From assembly GCA_024710905.1 (NCBI GenBank), contig JANJTV010000076.1, forward strand, positions 62,001 to 126,000: a DNA stretch of 64,000 bases, written 5' to 3'. Below are positions 18,103 to 26,109 of the stretch, piece after piece. A program made the translations under genes and the position numbers. Within the stretch, counting starts at the first letter, position 1, and every line of letters starts with the position of its first letter. Below the pieces are notes generated by a model. It was given only the letters and a program-made list of their open reading frames with translations, was not told the DNA's origin and ran no database searches. This stretch comes from Anaerolineales bacterium (GTDB taxonomy: Bacteria > Chloroflexota > Anaerolineae > Anaerolineales > Villigracilaceae).

Positions 18103-19389
18103 ATGGAAACTTCACACGATCTGCCAAAAAACTGGGCGTTGCGTTTCTTCGCCATCTGGGGCGGGCAGGCCTTCTCGTTATTTGGCTCCGCGTTGGTGCA
18201 GTTTGCGCTGGTCTGGCACCTGACCCGTGAAACCGGCTCGGCCACTGTGCTGGCGATTGCCACTCTCTTTGCCCTGCTGCCGCAAATTGTGCTAGGCCCC
18301 ATTGCGGGGACATTTGTTGACCGCAACAGCCGCAGGCTGGTGATGATTCTGGCGGATGCCACGATTGCGCTGGTCACGCTCGCTCTAGCCTACCTGTTTT
18401 TCACCGGGCAGGTGGAAATCTGGCACATTTATGTGGCCATGTTCATCCGTTCGGCGGGCGGGGCCTTCCATCACCCGGCCATGGCCGCTTCCACCTCGCT
18501 GATGGTTCCACAGGAGCATCTCTCCCGTGTGGCCGGGCTGAACCAGACCCTGCAGGGCCTGGTAAGCATCATTGCCCCGCCGGTTGGCGCCCTCTTTGTA
18601 GAAGTGATGCCCACCCAAAATGTGCTCTTGATTGATGTTGGCACCGCACTGGTGGCCATCCTGCCGCTGTTATTCCTCAGCGTCCCCCAACCGGTACGTC
18701 AGGTTGTTGAAGGCCAGGCAGGCCATTCGACCAGTTTTGCCCAGGATTTCAAGGAAGGGTTTCTTTATATGGTTTCCTGGCCGGGCCTGCTGGGTATTTC
18801 CATTATGGCGACGTTGATTAACTTCCTGTTCACACCCATGTCGGCCTTGCTGCCCTTGCTGGTGACTGGCCATTTTGGCAAGGGCGCGCTCGAGCTGGGC
18901 CTGACTGATTCGGTCTTTGGGATTGGCATGATCCTGGGTGGTGTTACCCTGGGTGTATGGGGTGGTTTCAAGCGCAAGATTGTCACCTCACTGGTCGGGA
19001 TTCTTGGCTTTAGCATCGGTGTCGGCCTGATTGGCATTGCCCCAGCCGCATTGTTCCCGCTGGCGCTGGGCGGCATGTTCATTGTCGGTTTCCTCAGCCC
19101 GATTGTGAATGGGCCAATCCATGCACTGTTGCAGACGGTTGTCCGTAAGGACATGCAGGGGCGTGTTATTTCCATCCTGGTCAGCGCCGCCAGCGCCATG
19201 ATGCCACTTGGCCTGCTAATCGCCGGGCCACTCTCGGACATGTTCGGCATCCGCACCTGGTTCTGGGTGACGGCCCTGCTCAACCTGGCGATTGTCATGG
19301 TTGCCTTCTTTGTCCCGGCCATTATGAACATCGAGAGCAATCACAGCGGCCAGCAGGTGGCCCCGGTGGCCTCCCCGGCCATCAAATAA
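18103..19389 (+). CDS. MFS exporter, MefA/macrolide-efflux-like
   Basis: Predicted proton-driven drug or metabolite exporter of the inner membrane, 428 residues, about twelve transmembrane segments. The N-terminal half shows the MFS_3/MefA pattern: WGGQAFSLFGSALVQFALVWHL in TM1 and FVDRNSRRLVM in the loop after TM2, the usual motif A region. The substrate cannot be read from sequence. The start ATG is preceded by GGGAG and by its own promoter. Monocistronic, bounded downstream by a strong terminator shared with the convergent cytochrome operon. Distinct from the second MFS gene at 28847-30001, which is DHA1/TetA-like. Confidence 0.85.
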   Translation: METSHDLPKNWALRFFAIWGGQAFSLFGSALVQFALVWHLTRETGSATVLAIATLFALLPQIVLGPIAGTFVDRNSRRLVMILADATIALVTLALAYLFFTGQVEIWHIYVAMFIRSAGGAFHHPAMAASTSLMVPQEHLSRVAGLNQTLQGLVSIIAPPVGALFVEVMPTQNVLLIDVGTALVAILPLLFLSVPQPVRQVVEGQAGHSTSFAQDFKEGFLYMVSWPGLLGISIMATLINFLFTPMSALLPLLVTGHFGKGALELGLTDSVFGIGMILGGVTLGVWGGFKRKIVTSLVGILGFSIGVGLIGIAPAALFPLALGGMFIVGFLSPIVNGPIHALLQTVVRKDMQGRVISILVSAASAMMPLGLLIAGPLSDMFGIRTWFWVTALLNLAIVMVAFFVPAIMNIESNHSGQQVAPVASPAIK

Positions 19390-19408
19390 GTTGTTCCTCC
19401 TGAGTGAG

Positions 19409-19435
19409 CGGCCGGGTGCATTTTGCACCCGGCCG
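19409..19435. terminator. Bidirectional terminator between MFS exporter and 20-heme cytochrome
   Basis: 12-bp perfect stem CGGCCGGGTGCA/TGCACCCGGCCG with a three-base loop and T/A-rich flank on the side of the cytochrome gene. It serves two convergent genes. Confidence 0.82.
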
Positions 19436-19444
19436 TATTTTGTA

Positions 19445-21034
19445 TTAATCGTCATCCTCGCCGTCATCACCGTCATCATCAAAATCATTCCCATCATGAC
19501 AGTTTGAGCAGCTCGCTTCCCTCAGTGTTTTGGTGTGGCAGGAACCACAACCCTGCCCGCCATGGTTGACACCCGAGCCCCCATCATCATCGGAGATTTG
19601 CGGGTGCGGGCCGGTGTACCTGGCCGACCAGTTATTGGTGTTATGGCAACTTGCGCAGTTGCTGCTGAACATCCCTGCGTGATAAGCGGGTTCACCATGA
19701 CATCCGGCGCAGGTAAGTGGTGTATTGGTAAACCTGCCGCCGGCATGACAGGATTCGCATGACAGGTCAGCATGCCTGCCGGTCAAGGGGAAGCGCGACA
19801 GGTTATGGCTGAAGATTATCCTGCCCCAATCACTGGTGGAATGACACAGGGAGCAGATTGTCCCAAACCGCCCGTTATGTTGATCGTCCTGCGCGTGGCA
19901 GGAAAAACAGTCGGTCGGGATTCCTTTGAAAACCCCGCCAAGGTGACATTGTGTGCATTCCACCTGTGTGTGTGCGCCATCCAACTTGAAGTTGAACAGG
20001 TTGTGGTCAATGATTGCATCTTCCCAGTCACTGGCCGGGTCGTGACAGGCGGCGCAATCCTGGCCGTACTCGCCATTGTGTTCATCGTCCTGTTTATGGC
20101 AGGAATAGCAATCATTTGCAACTTGTTCACGAATGCCGTTACGATGACAGTCCTTGCACTCTGCTTCGGCGTGTTCTCCCTCCAGTTTGAAGCTGGCCAG
20201 GTCGTGATCAAACTCGGCAGGGCTCCACCCGGCAGATGTATGGCATTCCCCGCAGGATGGGAATTTTTCCCTGTGCGGATTATCCGGGCGGTGGCAGGCC
20301 TCACAGGCGACTGGCAGAATCCCCAGATCGGCTGGTTTCCTGGCGTTGATGTGACAACCCGAACAGGCTATCTTGAGGTGTTCCCCATCTAGGGTGAAGT
20401 TCGTCTGGCTGTGGTTAAAACCACTAAATCGATCTGCCCCGTCATGACAGACCTGGCAATTTTCGCCAAAATCCTGGCGATGGGCATCCATAAAACCACG
20501 ATCAATTGCCTGGTGACACTGGGTGCAGGTGTCCTGCTCAAAATCGGAGAACCTTTCAGCGTGGCAATCCCGGCAGTGAAACGGGATACCGTCTGTGGTG
20601 CGCCTGTGCGCGGTGAGCAAAAACCCAGACTTTTCGTGAGGGTACCCTTTTATTTCATCTGCAATGAGTGAGGCGTTGGGGCCATTATGTTCCGGATGAC
20701 AATCCCGGCATTCGCTGGCGGGATTAACGGCTGCGATGGCCCCGTGAATACTTTCCGGGTCTTGTTGTTCTTCTCGGATATTTTCATGGCAGGCCATACA
20801 TCGATCAGACATTTTGTCTGCATCCCATGGAGCGGCATGGCACAGGCCGCAATCCCCCCCCATTTCTGCGTGGCTGCTGATGCCCCCCATTGTGCGACCA
20901 GGTTGCGCATTAAGGGCGCCTGCAGTGAATAATGTATTGCCCGAAAGCAGCTCGGCGGCAATAATAACCACCAGGGTTATGAAGGCGCTTAAGATTGCCA
21001 GCGGGGAAAGACAGCCGATGCGATTGTTGTTCAT
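19445..21034 (-). CDS. Membrane-anchored cytochrome c with 20 heme-binding motifs
   Basis: A 529-residue protein with 20 CXXCH motifs, the first at residues 62-66 and the last at 509-513, so up to 20 c-type hemes attached outside the membrane. Residues about 10-31 form one hydrophobic anchor without an obvious cleavage site. Residues about 206-464 contain four modules of about 67 residues, each with a DHxxxxFxLxGxH-like strand followed by three CXXCH motifs. The C-terminus is a run of Asp/Glu/Gly. This architecture (cytochrome c3/c7-like repeats) fits an extracytoplasmic electron conduit rather than a catalytic reductase; no CXXCK or other catalytic-heme variant was seen. It is last in the operon, three bases after the cytochrome b gene. 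Terminal acceptor unknown. Confidence 0.93.
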   Translation of the reverse strand: MNNNRIGCLSPLAILSAFITLVVIIAAELLSGNTLFTAGALNAQPGRTMGGISSHAEMGGDCGLCHAAPWDADKMSDRCMACHENIREEQQDPESIHGAIAAVNPASECRDCHPEHNGPNASLIADEIKGYPHEKSGFLLTAHRRTTDGIPFHCRDCHAERFSDFEQDTCTQCHQAIDRGFMDAHRQDFGENCQVCHDGADRFSGFNHSQTNFTLDGEHLKIACSGCHINARKPADLGILPVACEACHRPDNPHREKFPSCGECHTSAGWSPAEFDHDLASFKLEGEHAEAECKDCHRNGIREQVANDCYSCHKQDDEHNGEYGQDCAACHDPASDWEDAIIDHNLFNFKLDGAHTQVECTQCHLGGVFKGIPTDCFSCHAQDDQHNGRFGTICSLCHSTSDWGRIIFSHNLSRFPLTGRHADLSCESCHAGGRFTNTPLTCAGCHGEPAYHAGMFSSNCASCHNTNNWSARYTGPHPQISDDDGGSGVNHGGQGCGSCHTKTLREASCSNCHDGNDFDDDGDDGEDDD

Positions 21035-21036
21035 GG

Positions 21037-21600
21037 CTACCTCAGGAAGGTGGCGTAATAGAGTGCGCCCAAGATATGAACGAAGGCGGCAGTAAACAAA
21101 GCCATGCCGATGGGGATGTGAATGGTGTGCCAGAGCGCCATCAGGCGCCGGGCATTGGCCAGGGCGCTGGCTTGCATTTCACCCAGCGCGCCGGTGTCTT
21201 CGATGCCGTCGGCTGTGCGCGGGATGCGTGTATAGATGTAGCGGCCAATGAATCCGCTAAAGACAATCACGCCTGTCATGAGTAGCGTTGCCCCGGCCAG
21301 GCCGTTAATCTTCCAGGACGAATGTAGCAAGACCATGTATGGCCCGACAATGCCGGTAAAAATATGGAACTGCAGCCAGTCAGCTGTGCGGCCCCAGCGC
21401 GCAGAACGGGAGCGCTTCCTCAGGGAATACAAGATTTCGGTGGCCAGCATGAGCACAAAGCCAAGGACCCCGATCGTGTGGCCATAAAATCCACTGGCTG
21501 CGGGAATCTTGTTCCCCAGCCAGAGCACCCAGGCGTATGAGATCGTAATCAAAATACAGGCCAGCAAGGCTAACCATAATTCTTTTGCATTTTTGAGCAT
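21037..21600 (-). CDS. Integral membrane cytochrome b-like subunit
   Basis: A 187-residue membrane protein with about four or five hydrophobic segments. Histidines in or next to membrane segments (GHTIG, FHIFTGI, LLHSSW, LWHTIHIPIG, FVHILG) are placed as in cytochrome b561/ferric-reductase-like diheme proteins, so it probably carries heme b and passes electrons across the membrane or to quinone. It lies between the FAD oxidoreductase gene (one-base gap) and the 20-heme cytochrome gene (two-base gap), which supports a joint complex. The family is inferred from the His pattern and topology; no strict signature was found. Confidence 0.7.
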   Translation of the reverse strand: MLKNAKELWLALLACILITISYAWVLWLGNKIPAASGFYGHTIGVLGFVLMLATEILYSLRKRSRSARWGRTADWLQFHIFTGIVGPYMVLLHSSWKINGLAGATLLMTGVIVFSGFIGRYIYTRIPRTADGIEDTGALGEMQASALANARRLMALWHTIHIPIGMALFTAAFVHILGALYYATFLR

Positions 21601-21601
21601 A

Positions 21602-22921
21602 TCAACCTTCTTTTATTTGTCCAGTCGTGCTTGTTGCCCAGAATTCAGCCAGGATATCCGCAATTGGAGCATCTTTTTTGAGTAGTTGATCTCGAATGAG
21701 GGAAATGTCCATTTGTTTTTGAATGATGTGTTGAAGCGGTGAGGAGAGTTTTTGATCACCCATCACGATGGCGCCAACGATGTGTTTGTCACCGACCATC
21801 AGCCGCAGGTGGTTGTTCTCAAAACCACCTTGTGCAACTATCGCGCCCGGGATATTCCTCCATGTTTCGCTGTCGCCGCGAACAATGCCTGCTAGGTCTG
21901 CAACCTTGCCAGCGCCCACTGTGCCAATGATTGTGGCGGTGAGCCCGGCCAGTCGGGTAACGTTGTAAGGGGCGGGTTTTTGGTATTCAACGGCCAGCCC
22001 GGCCATGTTCTGCCCGGCGATTTTTCCCTGCTCGCGGGCTGGTCCCCATAAGCTGTCCAGGACGTGCTTCCCGATCATCGGGTCAAATACCTGGGCGACA
22101 TCCCCTGCGGCATAAATATCCCTTGTTGAGGTGCGCATGCGTTGATCGACCAGGATGCCTCGTTCGCAGGACAGGCCAGCCTGCGCGGCCAGCTCGATGC
22201 TCGGCTGAATGCCGATTGCAAAGGCAACCAGGTCACATTTGATTTGCTCCCCATTATTGAGCAGGACAGATTTCACCAACCCGCGTTCGCCGATGATTTC
22301 AGTCAGTTCGCTGCCACGATGCAGGTGTATCCCCTCGTGTTCCAGTCGCTTTTCAACCAGGCGGCTTTCGCTTTCATCCAGCACGTTTGGCCAGTAGCGT
22401 TCGCTCCGATAGACATAATGGACCTTTAACCCCCGGGCAGACAGCCCTTCTGCGAGTTCAAGGGCGGTGATGCCGCCACCGGTAACAACAGCCACTTTGG
22501 ATTTTCGAGCGCGGGCAAGGATCTGCCGGGCATCTTCAATGTGGTCGAGCTTAAACACTCCGCCCAGGTTTGCGCCCGGGGTGGTCAACCGGGTCGCACT
22601 GGCCCCGGTTGCGACCAGCAGGCGGTCGTAGGCTACCGTGTGACCATTTTCAACCTCCACCAGTTTTTCGGCAGGGTTTATTTTCAGGGCCGCCCCTTGA
22701 TAAAACCGGGCATCTAGTTTTTTGTAATCTTCTTCCTGGTAGGGGTACAACTGATCTTCATTGAGTTCACCGCTTAAGTAATAGGCCAGCCCGGGACGCG
22801 AATAATACCCCTGCGGATCCTTGCATATAAAAATAACCTGACCTTGCCGATCCAGTTCGCGGATGACTTCTGCTGCCGCAAGCCCGGCAACACCTGTCCC
22901 GAGAATGACGTAGCGCATCAT
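21602..22921 (-). CDS. FAD-dependent NAD(P)H-type oxidoreductase
   Basis: A 439-residue flavoprotein of the pyridine-nucleotide-disulfide reductase superfamily, closest in layout to NirB N-terminal or rubredoxin/ferredoxin-reductase types. FAD binding: GTGVAGLAAAE near residues 8-18 and DIYAAGDVAQ near 270. Central nucleotide site: TGGGITALELAE, where the usual third glycine is Ala, so the NAD(P)H preference is uncertain. No redox CXXC pair typical of disulfide reductases is seen, so electron transfer to the neighbouring ferredoxin is more likely. It overlaps the ferredoxin gene by ATGA and is followed by the cytochrome b gene after one base, implying a single transcript and stoichiometric synthesis. 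Confidence 0.88.
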   Translation of the reverse strand: MMRYVILGTGVAGLAAAEVIRELDRQGQVIFICKDPQGYYSRPGLAYYLSGELNEDQLYPYQEEDYKKLDARFYQGAALKINPAEKLVEVENGHTVAYDRLLVATGASATRLTTPGANLGGVFKLDHIEDARQILARARKSKVAVVTGGGITALELAEGLSARGLKVHYVYRSERYWPNVLDESESRLVEKRLEHEGIHLHRGSELTEIIGERGLVKSVLLNNGEQIKCDLVAFAIGIQPSIELAAQAGLSCERGILVDQRMRTSTRDIYAAGDVAQVFDPMIGKHVLDSLWGPAREQGKIAGQNMAGLAVEYQKPAPYNVTRLAGLTATIIGTVGAGKVADLAGIVRGDSETWRNIPGAIVAQGGFENNHLRLMVGDKHIVGAIVMGDQKLSSPLQHIIQKQMDISLIRDQLLKKDAPIADILAEFWATSTTGQIKEG

Positions 22922-23184
22922 TTTGAATCAGCCTCGAAAAGGTTTGTGCGAACAAACTGTAGTACGCCGCGTGGGCAGCGCGCCACGCATTCGCCACATG
23001 TCAGGCACTGGCTGTGAATGACCGGCAAGCCCTGCCAGGCATGTCGGCGAACATCAATTTCAATGGGGCAGTTGTAATTGCAAATCCCACATTGGACGCA
23101 CCGGCTGGCGTCGGGGACAACCTGCCCGGCTTTCATCACTTCGCGGCGCGCGCGTTCGGGCTGGAAGAATTTCAATAAATTCAT
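22918..23184 (-). CDS. 2x[4Fe-4S] ferredoxin-like protein
   Basis: About 88 residues with two cluster motifs, CVQCGICNYNCP and CLTCGECVARCP, so two [4Fe-4S] clusters in the bacterial ferredoxin fold. No membrane segment: a cytoplasmic electron carrier or small subunit of the FAD enzyme. The start at MNLLKFF is preferred over the ORF-track start, whose first residues (MFFFIPKAH) come from a poly-T tract. First gene of the operon; its stop overlaps the next start as ATGA. The upstream promoter has overlapping dyads. Confidence 0.86.
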   Translation of the reverse strand: MNLLKFFQPERARREVMKAGQVVPDASRCVQCGICNYNCPIEIDVRRHAWQGLPVIHSQCLTCGECVARCPRGVLQFVRTNLFEADSK

Positions 23185-23223
23185 ATGTGCCTTGGGGATA
23201 AAAAAAAACAATCCCTATTTTCA

Positions 23224-23267
23224 TTATAGGGCGCGGTTGGCAGGTTGTCATCATGACAAAAGTCATG
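23224..23267 (-). promoter_or_regulatory. Promoter with overlapping dyad operators for the electron-transfer operon
   Basis: On the minus strand CATGAC-TTTT-GTCATG runs directly into TTGTCAT-G-ATGACAA, two perfect inverted repeats sharing bases. An ATGACA -35-like hexamer lies in the second dyad, 16 bp before TATAAT at 23224-23229. A regulator bound here would cover the -35 region. The TTGTC-N5-GACAA arm is only loosely FNR-like (FNR has a four-base gap), so the regulator is unknown. Confidence 0.55.
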
Positions 23268-23272
23268 GAAAG

Positions 23273-23310
23273 AGAAAAGGACTGTGAGTGGCTCATCACA
23301 GTCCTTTTCT
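23273..23310 (-). terminator. Terminator after the cold-shock gene
   Basis: 15-bp perfect stem AGAAAAGGACTGTGA/TCACAGTCCTTTTCT, 8-base loop, pyrimidine-rich tail. It separates the cold-shock gene from the electron-transfer operon. Confidence 0.87.
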
Positions 23311-23339
23311 TGGTTGCTGGTAAAACTAACGCGGGGGTC

Positions 23340-23552
23340 TTACCCAATCGGGGTCACGTTGGCCGCCTGAGCGCCCTTCGGTCCCTGCTCAATGGAAAAC
23401 TCCACCTTTTGCTCGGGTTCCAGGCGCTTGTAGCCGTCCATCTGGATGGCCGAGAAGTGCACGAACACATCCTCGCCGCCTTCGTAACCAATGAAGCCGT
23501 AGCCCTTGGTCGCGTTGAACCACCTGACAGTTCCAACAATTCGTTCCGACAT
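23340..23552 (-). CDS. Cold-shock protein, CspA family
   Basis: A 70-residue single OB-fold nucleic-acid-binding protein, with RNP1-like KGYGFI and RNP2-like VFVHFSAI motifs and aromatic residues at the expected surface positions (W of TVRWFN, F, H). Single-domain Csp proteins bind single-stranded RNA/DNA and act as RNA chaperones. The ATG at 23552 is used because AGGAG lies nine bases upstream; the six-residue extension in the ORF track covers that RBS. Monocistronic, with a strong promoter and a structured leader of about 70 bases, which is common for cold-induced csp genes. Confidence 0.93.
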   Translation of the reverse strand: MSERIVGTVRWFNATKGYGFIGYEGGEDVFVHFSAIQMDGYKRLEPEQKVEFSIEQGPKGAQAANVTPIG

Positions 23553-23606
23553 CTTACTTTTCTCCTGCATAAAAATTTTGGCCGGGTCTTTTGCCGACCA
23601 GGCGCA

Positions 23607-23635
23607 AGATTATCACGACCAAAAATGCATGTCAA
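23607..23635 (-). promoter_or_regulatory. Promoter of the cold-shock gene
   Basis: TTGACA at 23630-23635 on the minus strand, then TAATCT after 17 bp or GATAAT after 15 bp. The leader contains a GGTCGG...CCGGCC hairpin-forming stretch before the RBS. Confidence 0.6.
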
Positions 23636-23642
23636 GAGACGC

Positions 23643-24308
23643 TTAGACCGGGCGTTTTACCAGCCCCAGCTTCTTCATGATGATGGCAAAACGGGAGGTG
23701 GCGTGGATGAACGGGGAGGACAGCCGCACCCGGGCTGTGGAGGTGGCCAGGGCCAGTTTCAGTTGCGGGCCGCTCCCAAAGTCTGCCACCGTTAACGTAG
23801 CCTGGCCCAGCTCCCAGGTGGTGTGCGCGTCCGAGCCGACGGTGCCGCTCAGGTTGTGCTGCTTTACAAAGGCTGCCGCTTTTTCGTTGAAGGCTGGCAG
23901 GTAACAGCGGGCATTGAAGGTTTCAATTGCATCCACCAGCGGGGCAATTTCAAGCAAATCATTCAGTTCCCAGTGCCCGCCGCGCCACACGTCAAACGGA
24001 TGCGATACGCTGATAAATGCACCCTGCTCACGCAGCAGGCGGATGGTTTCAAGTGGCGTCAGGCCAGGCGGGATTTCCTCCTGCACAAAGGCAGCCAGAA
24101 TCTCGCCGCGCGTGGTCATGATCTCCTCACCAACGATGATGCGCTGCGGGTCGATCTGTTGCGCGGCCCGCGCCCCGGCAATGCTGTTGTGGTCGGTAAC
24201 AATCACCCGGTCGAGGCCTTTTTTCCGGGCGGCGCGCACCAGTGCCTCGGGCGTCGTCAGGCAGTCTTTGGAATAAATGGTATGGCAGTGAAATTCTACA
24301 GTTGGCAT
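23643..24308 (-). CDS. PHP-domain metal-dependent phosphoesterase
   Basis: A 221-residue PHP-fold protein. Metal ligands are visible in FHCHTIYSKD at residues 6-15 (HxH), in VTDHNS near 38-43, in a Glu of VGEEI, in SVSHPFD (His) and in GSDAHT near 160-165. The family hydrolyses phosphate esters such as nucleotides or 3'-5' phosphoadenosines; the substrate here is not determined. It lies about 60 bp downstream of recJ on the same strand with a short repeat-like AT-rich gap, so it may be cotranscribed with recJ. Another PHP protein lies at 45114-46178. Confidence 0.86.
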   Translation of the reverse strand: MPTVEFHCHTIYSKDCLTTPEALVRAARKKGLDRVIVTDHNSIAGARAAQQIDPQRIIVGEEIMTTRGEILAAFVQEEIPPGLTPLETIRLLREQGAFISVSHPFDVWRGGHWELNDLLEIAPLVDAIETFNARCYLPAFNEKAAAFVKQHNLSGTVGSDAHTTWELGQATLTVADFGSGPQLKLALATSTARVRLSSPFIHATSRFAIIMKKLGLVKRPV

Positions 24309-24368
24309 GTGCTACCGTCTCGTCTTCTCTCTTGCATCTAATATCTAATGCCCACTAAAGTCTATCCT

Positions 24369-26075
24369 CTAGTCCGTCATCCCGGCTGGTTTCAGGTCTT
24401 TGAGATTTAATTGCAGCGTGGTACGGCCATTGAATTCGTTGGTTTCAAAGGTGAAAAGCAGATCGGCCCGTTCGGGCAGTTGATTGGCCCATTCGCCAAG
24501 GCGGAAGCCGATGCAGTCGAATGTCACGCGCCCATCGGAGACGGCCAGTTTCAGGTGATTGGCATCCGAGCCGACCGCCCGGCCGCTGACGACTTTTACA
24601 CTGCGTGTAATGAAAACAGTGCCGGGGTTACCGTAACCGGTTGGTTCGAGGTAGTCGAGGTATTTCAGCAGGTCAAAGGTCAGTTCGGGCAGTTGCACTT
24701 CGGTGTCAGCCAGGTAAGTATGGCGCAGGTCTTTGCCCGCCAGTTCGCGTTCGGCGATGGCCGCCAGCCGCGCTTGCAGTTCGGGCAGGTGCTCATTGCG
24801 GATGGTAAACCCGGCGGCGGCGGCATGCCCGCCATGGCGTTCGAATAATTCGGCGCATTCATCCAGCGCTTTGGTGATGTGAAACTCGGGGATGGAGCGA
24901 CAGGAGCAGCGCGTAAATTCACCGTCGTTATGGCCGACCACGGAGGGGCGGTAGTAGGCTTCGGTCAGTCGCGCCGCGGCCAGCCCCACCACGCCGGGAT
25001 TAAAGCCCGGATCCACGGCGAACAGCATCAGGGGCGCCTGATCGGCATCGCCCACGGCCAGGACCTCGGCTTTGGCCTGGATGTCCCTGGTCAGGCGCTG
25101 TCGTTCGCGGTTCTGGACATCCAGCTTCTGGGCCAGGGTTCCGGCTTCAAAGACATCCTCGGTGACCAGCAGGCGGTAGGAATCGAGCGCGCTTTCCAGC
25201 CGCCCGGAGGCGTTGAGGCGCGGGCCAAGCGCAAAGCCGATGTTGATGGCGGTAACTTTGGCCAGGGAAATATCTGAAACCGCCGCCAGCGAGACGGTTC
25301 CCTGGCGTTGCGCCGCGCGAAGCTGACGCAGGCCGCCACGCACCAGCATGCGGTTTTCGCCGGTCAGCGGGGCCAGGTCTGCGACCGTGCCGAGGGCCAC
25401 CAGGTCTAACAGGGACTCTGGGTTGAGCCTTTCGGGCGGGCGTTTTTCAAATAGGGCTTGGGCCAGTTTGTAGGCAATGCCCACCCCGGCCAGGTATTTT
25501 TCGGGGTAGTTGTCGCCGGGCTGTTTGGGGTTGAGCACCGCCAACGCCTGCGGCAGGTCCCCGGCCGGTTCGTGGTGGTCGGTGATGATCAGGTCCAGGC
25601 CAATGCTGCGGGCGTGTTCGGCTTCGGCGGGCGAGCGGATGCCGCAATCCACTGAGATGACCAGGGCCGCGCCGCTTTCTTTAAGCTGGGAAAGGGCTTC
25701 GCGGTTCAGGCCGTAGCCTTCGTCGAAGCGGTTGGGGATGTATTCGCGGGCGTTTGCGCCGATGGCTTTCAGCGCGGAAACGAGCAGGGCGGTGGCGGTC
25801 ACGCCGTCTACATCGTAGTCGCCATACACGGCGATCAACTCCCCGGCCTGGATGGCGGACAGGATGCGCGCTATGGCGCTTTGCATGTCTTTCATTTGCC
25901 AGGGGGAGGTATCGAAGGGGGCTTCGGCGCGCAGGAAGCGGCTGGCCTGTTCGGCGGTGGTCACGCCGCGATTAAAGAGCGCTTGGCGCAGCACCGGCGG
26001 GAATTTTTGCAGTTCCTGGCTGGCGGCCTCGGTGATGGGCGCTTGCAGCAGCCAGCGGTTTTTGTGGGAGGTCAT
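24369..26075 (-). CDS. recJ: Single-stranded-DNA-specific exonuclease RecJ
   Basis: A 568-residue 5'-3' ssDNA exonuclease used in recombination and mismatch repair, close to the usual RecJ length. DHH domain: VYGDYDVDGVTA near residues 84-95, VISVDCGI, and the DHH motif itself in IITDHHEPAGD. Conserved RLNASGR in the middle, DHHA1 motif GGHAAAAGF near 415, then a C-terminal OB-like domain ending in RTTLQLNLKDL. All manganese-binding Asp/His motifs look intact. It lies just downstream of the DpnI-type endonuclease gene but in GC-rich host-like sequence, so proximity to that defence gene may be fortuitous. Confidence 0.94.
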   Translation of the reverse strand: MTSHKNRWLLQAPITEAASQELQKFPPVLRQALFNRGVTTAEQASRFLRAEAPFDTSPWQMKDMQSAIARILSAIQAGELIAVYGDYDVDGVTATALLVSALKAIGANAREYIPNRFDEGYGLNREALSQLKESGAALVISVDCGIRSPAEAEHARSIGLDLIITDHHEPAGDLPQALAVLNPKQPGDNYPEKYLAGVGIAYKLAQALFEKRPPERLNPESLLDLVALGTVADLAPLTGENRMLVRGGLRQLRAAQRQGTVSLAAVSDISLAKVTAINIGFALGPRLNASGRLESALDSYRLLVTEDVFEAGTLAQKLDVQNRERQRLTRDIQAKAEVLAVGDADQAPLMLFAVDPGFNPGVVGLAAARLTEAYYRPSVVGHNDGEFTRCSCRSIPEFHITKALDECAELFERHGGHAAAAGFTIRNEHLPELQARLAAIAERELAGKDLRHTYLADTEVQLPELTFDLLKYLDYLEPTGYGNPGTVFITRSVKVVSGRAVGSDANHLKLAVSDGRVTFDCIGFRLGEWANQLPERADLLFTFETNEFNGRTTLQLNLKDLKPAGMTD

Positions 26076-26109
26076 GGGTGGGAAGCTTTCAGCGATTAGC
26101 GGTCAGGGG

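Noticed and set aside
19772-20392. 206-aa hydrophobic ORF antisense to the 20-heme cytochrome
   Set aside because: Its hydrophobic look comes from reading CXXCH-rich codons backwards; the cytochrome is certain.
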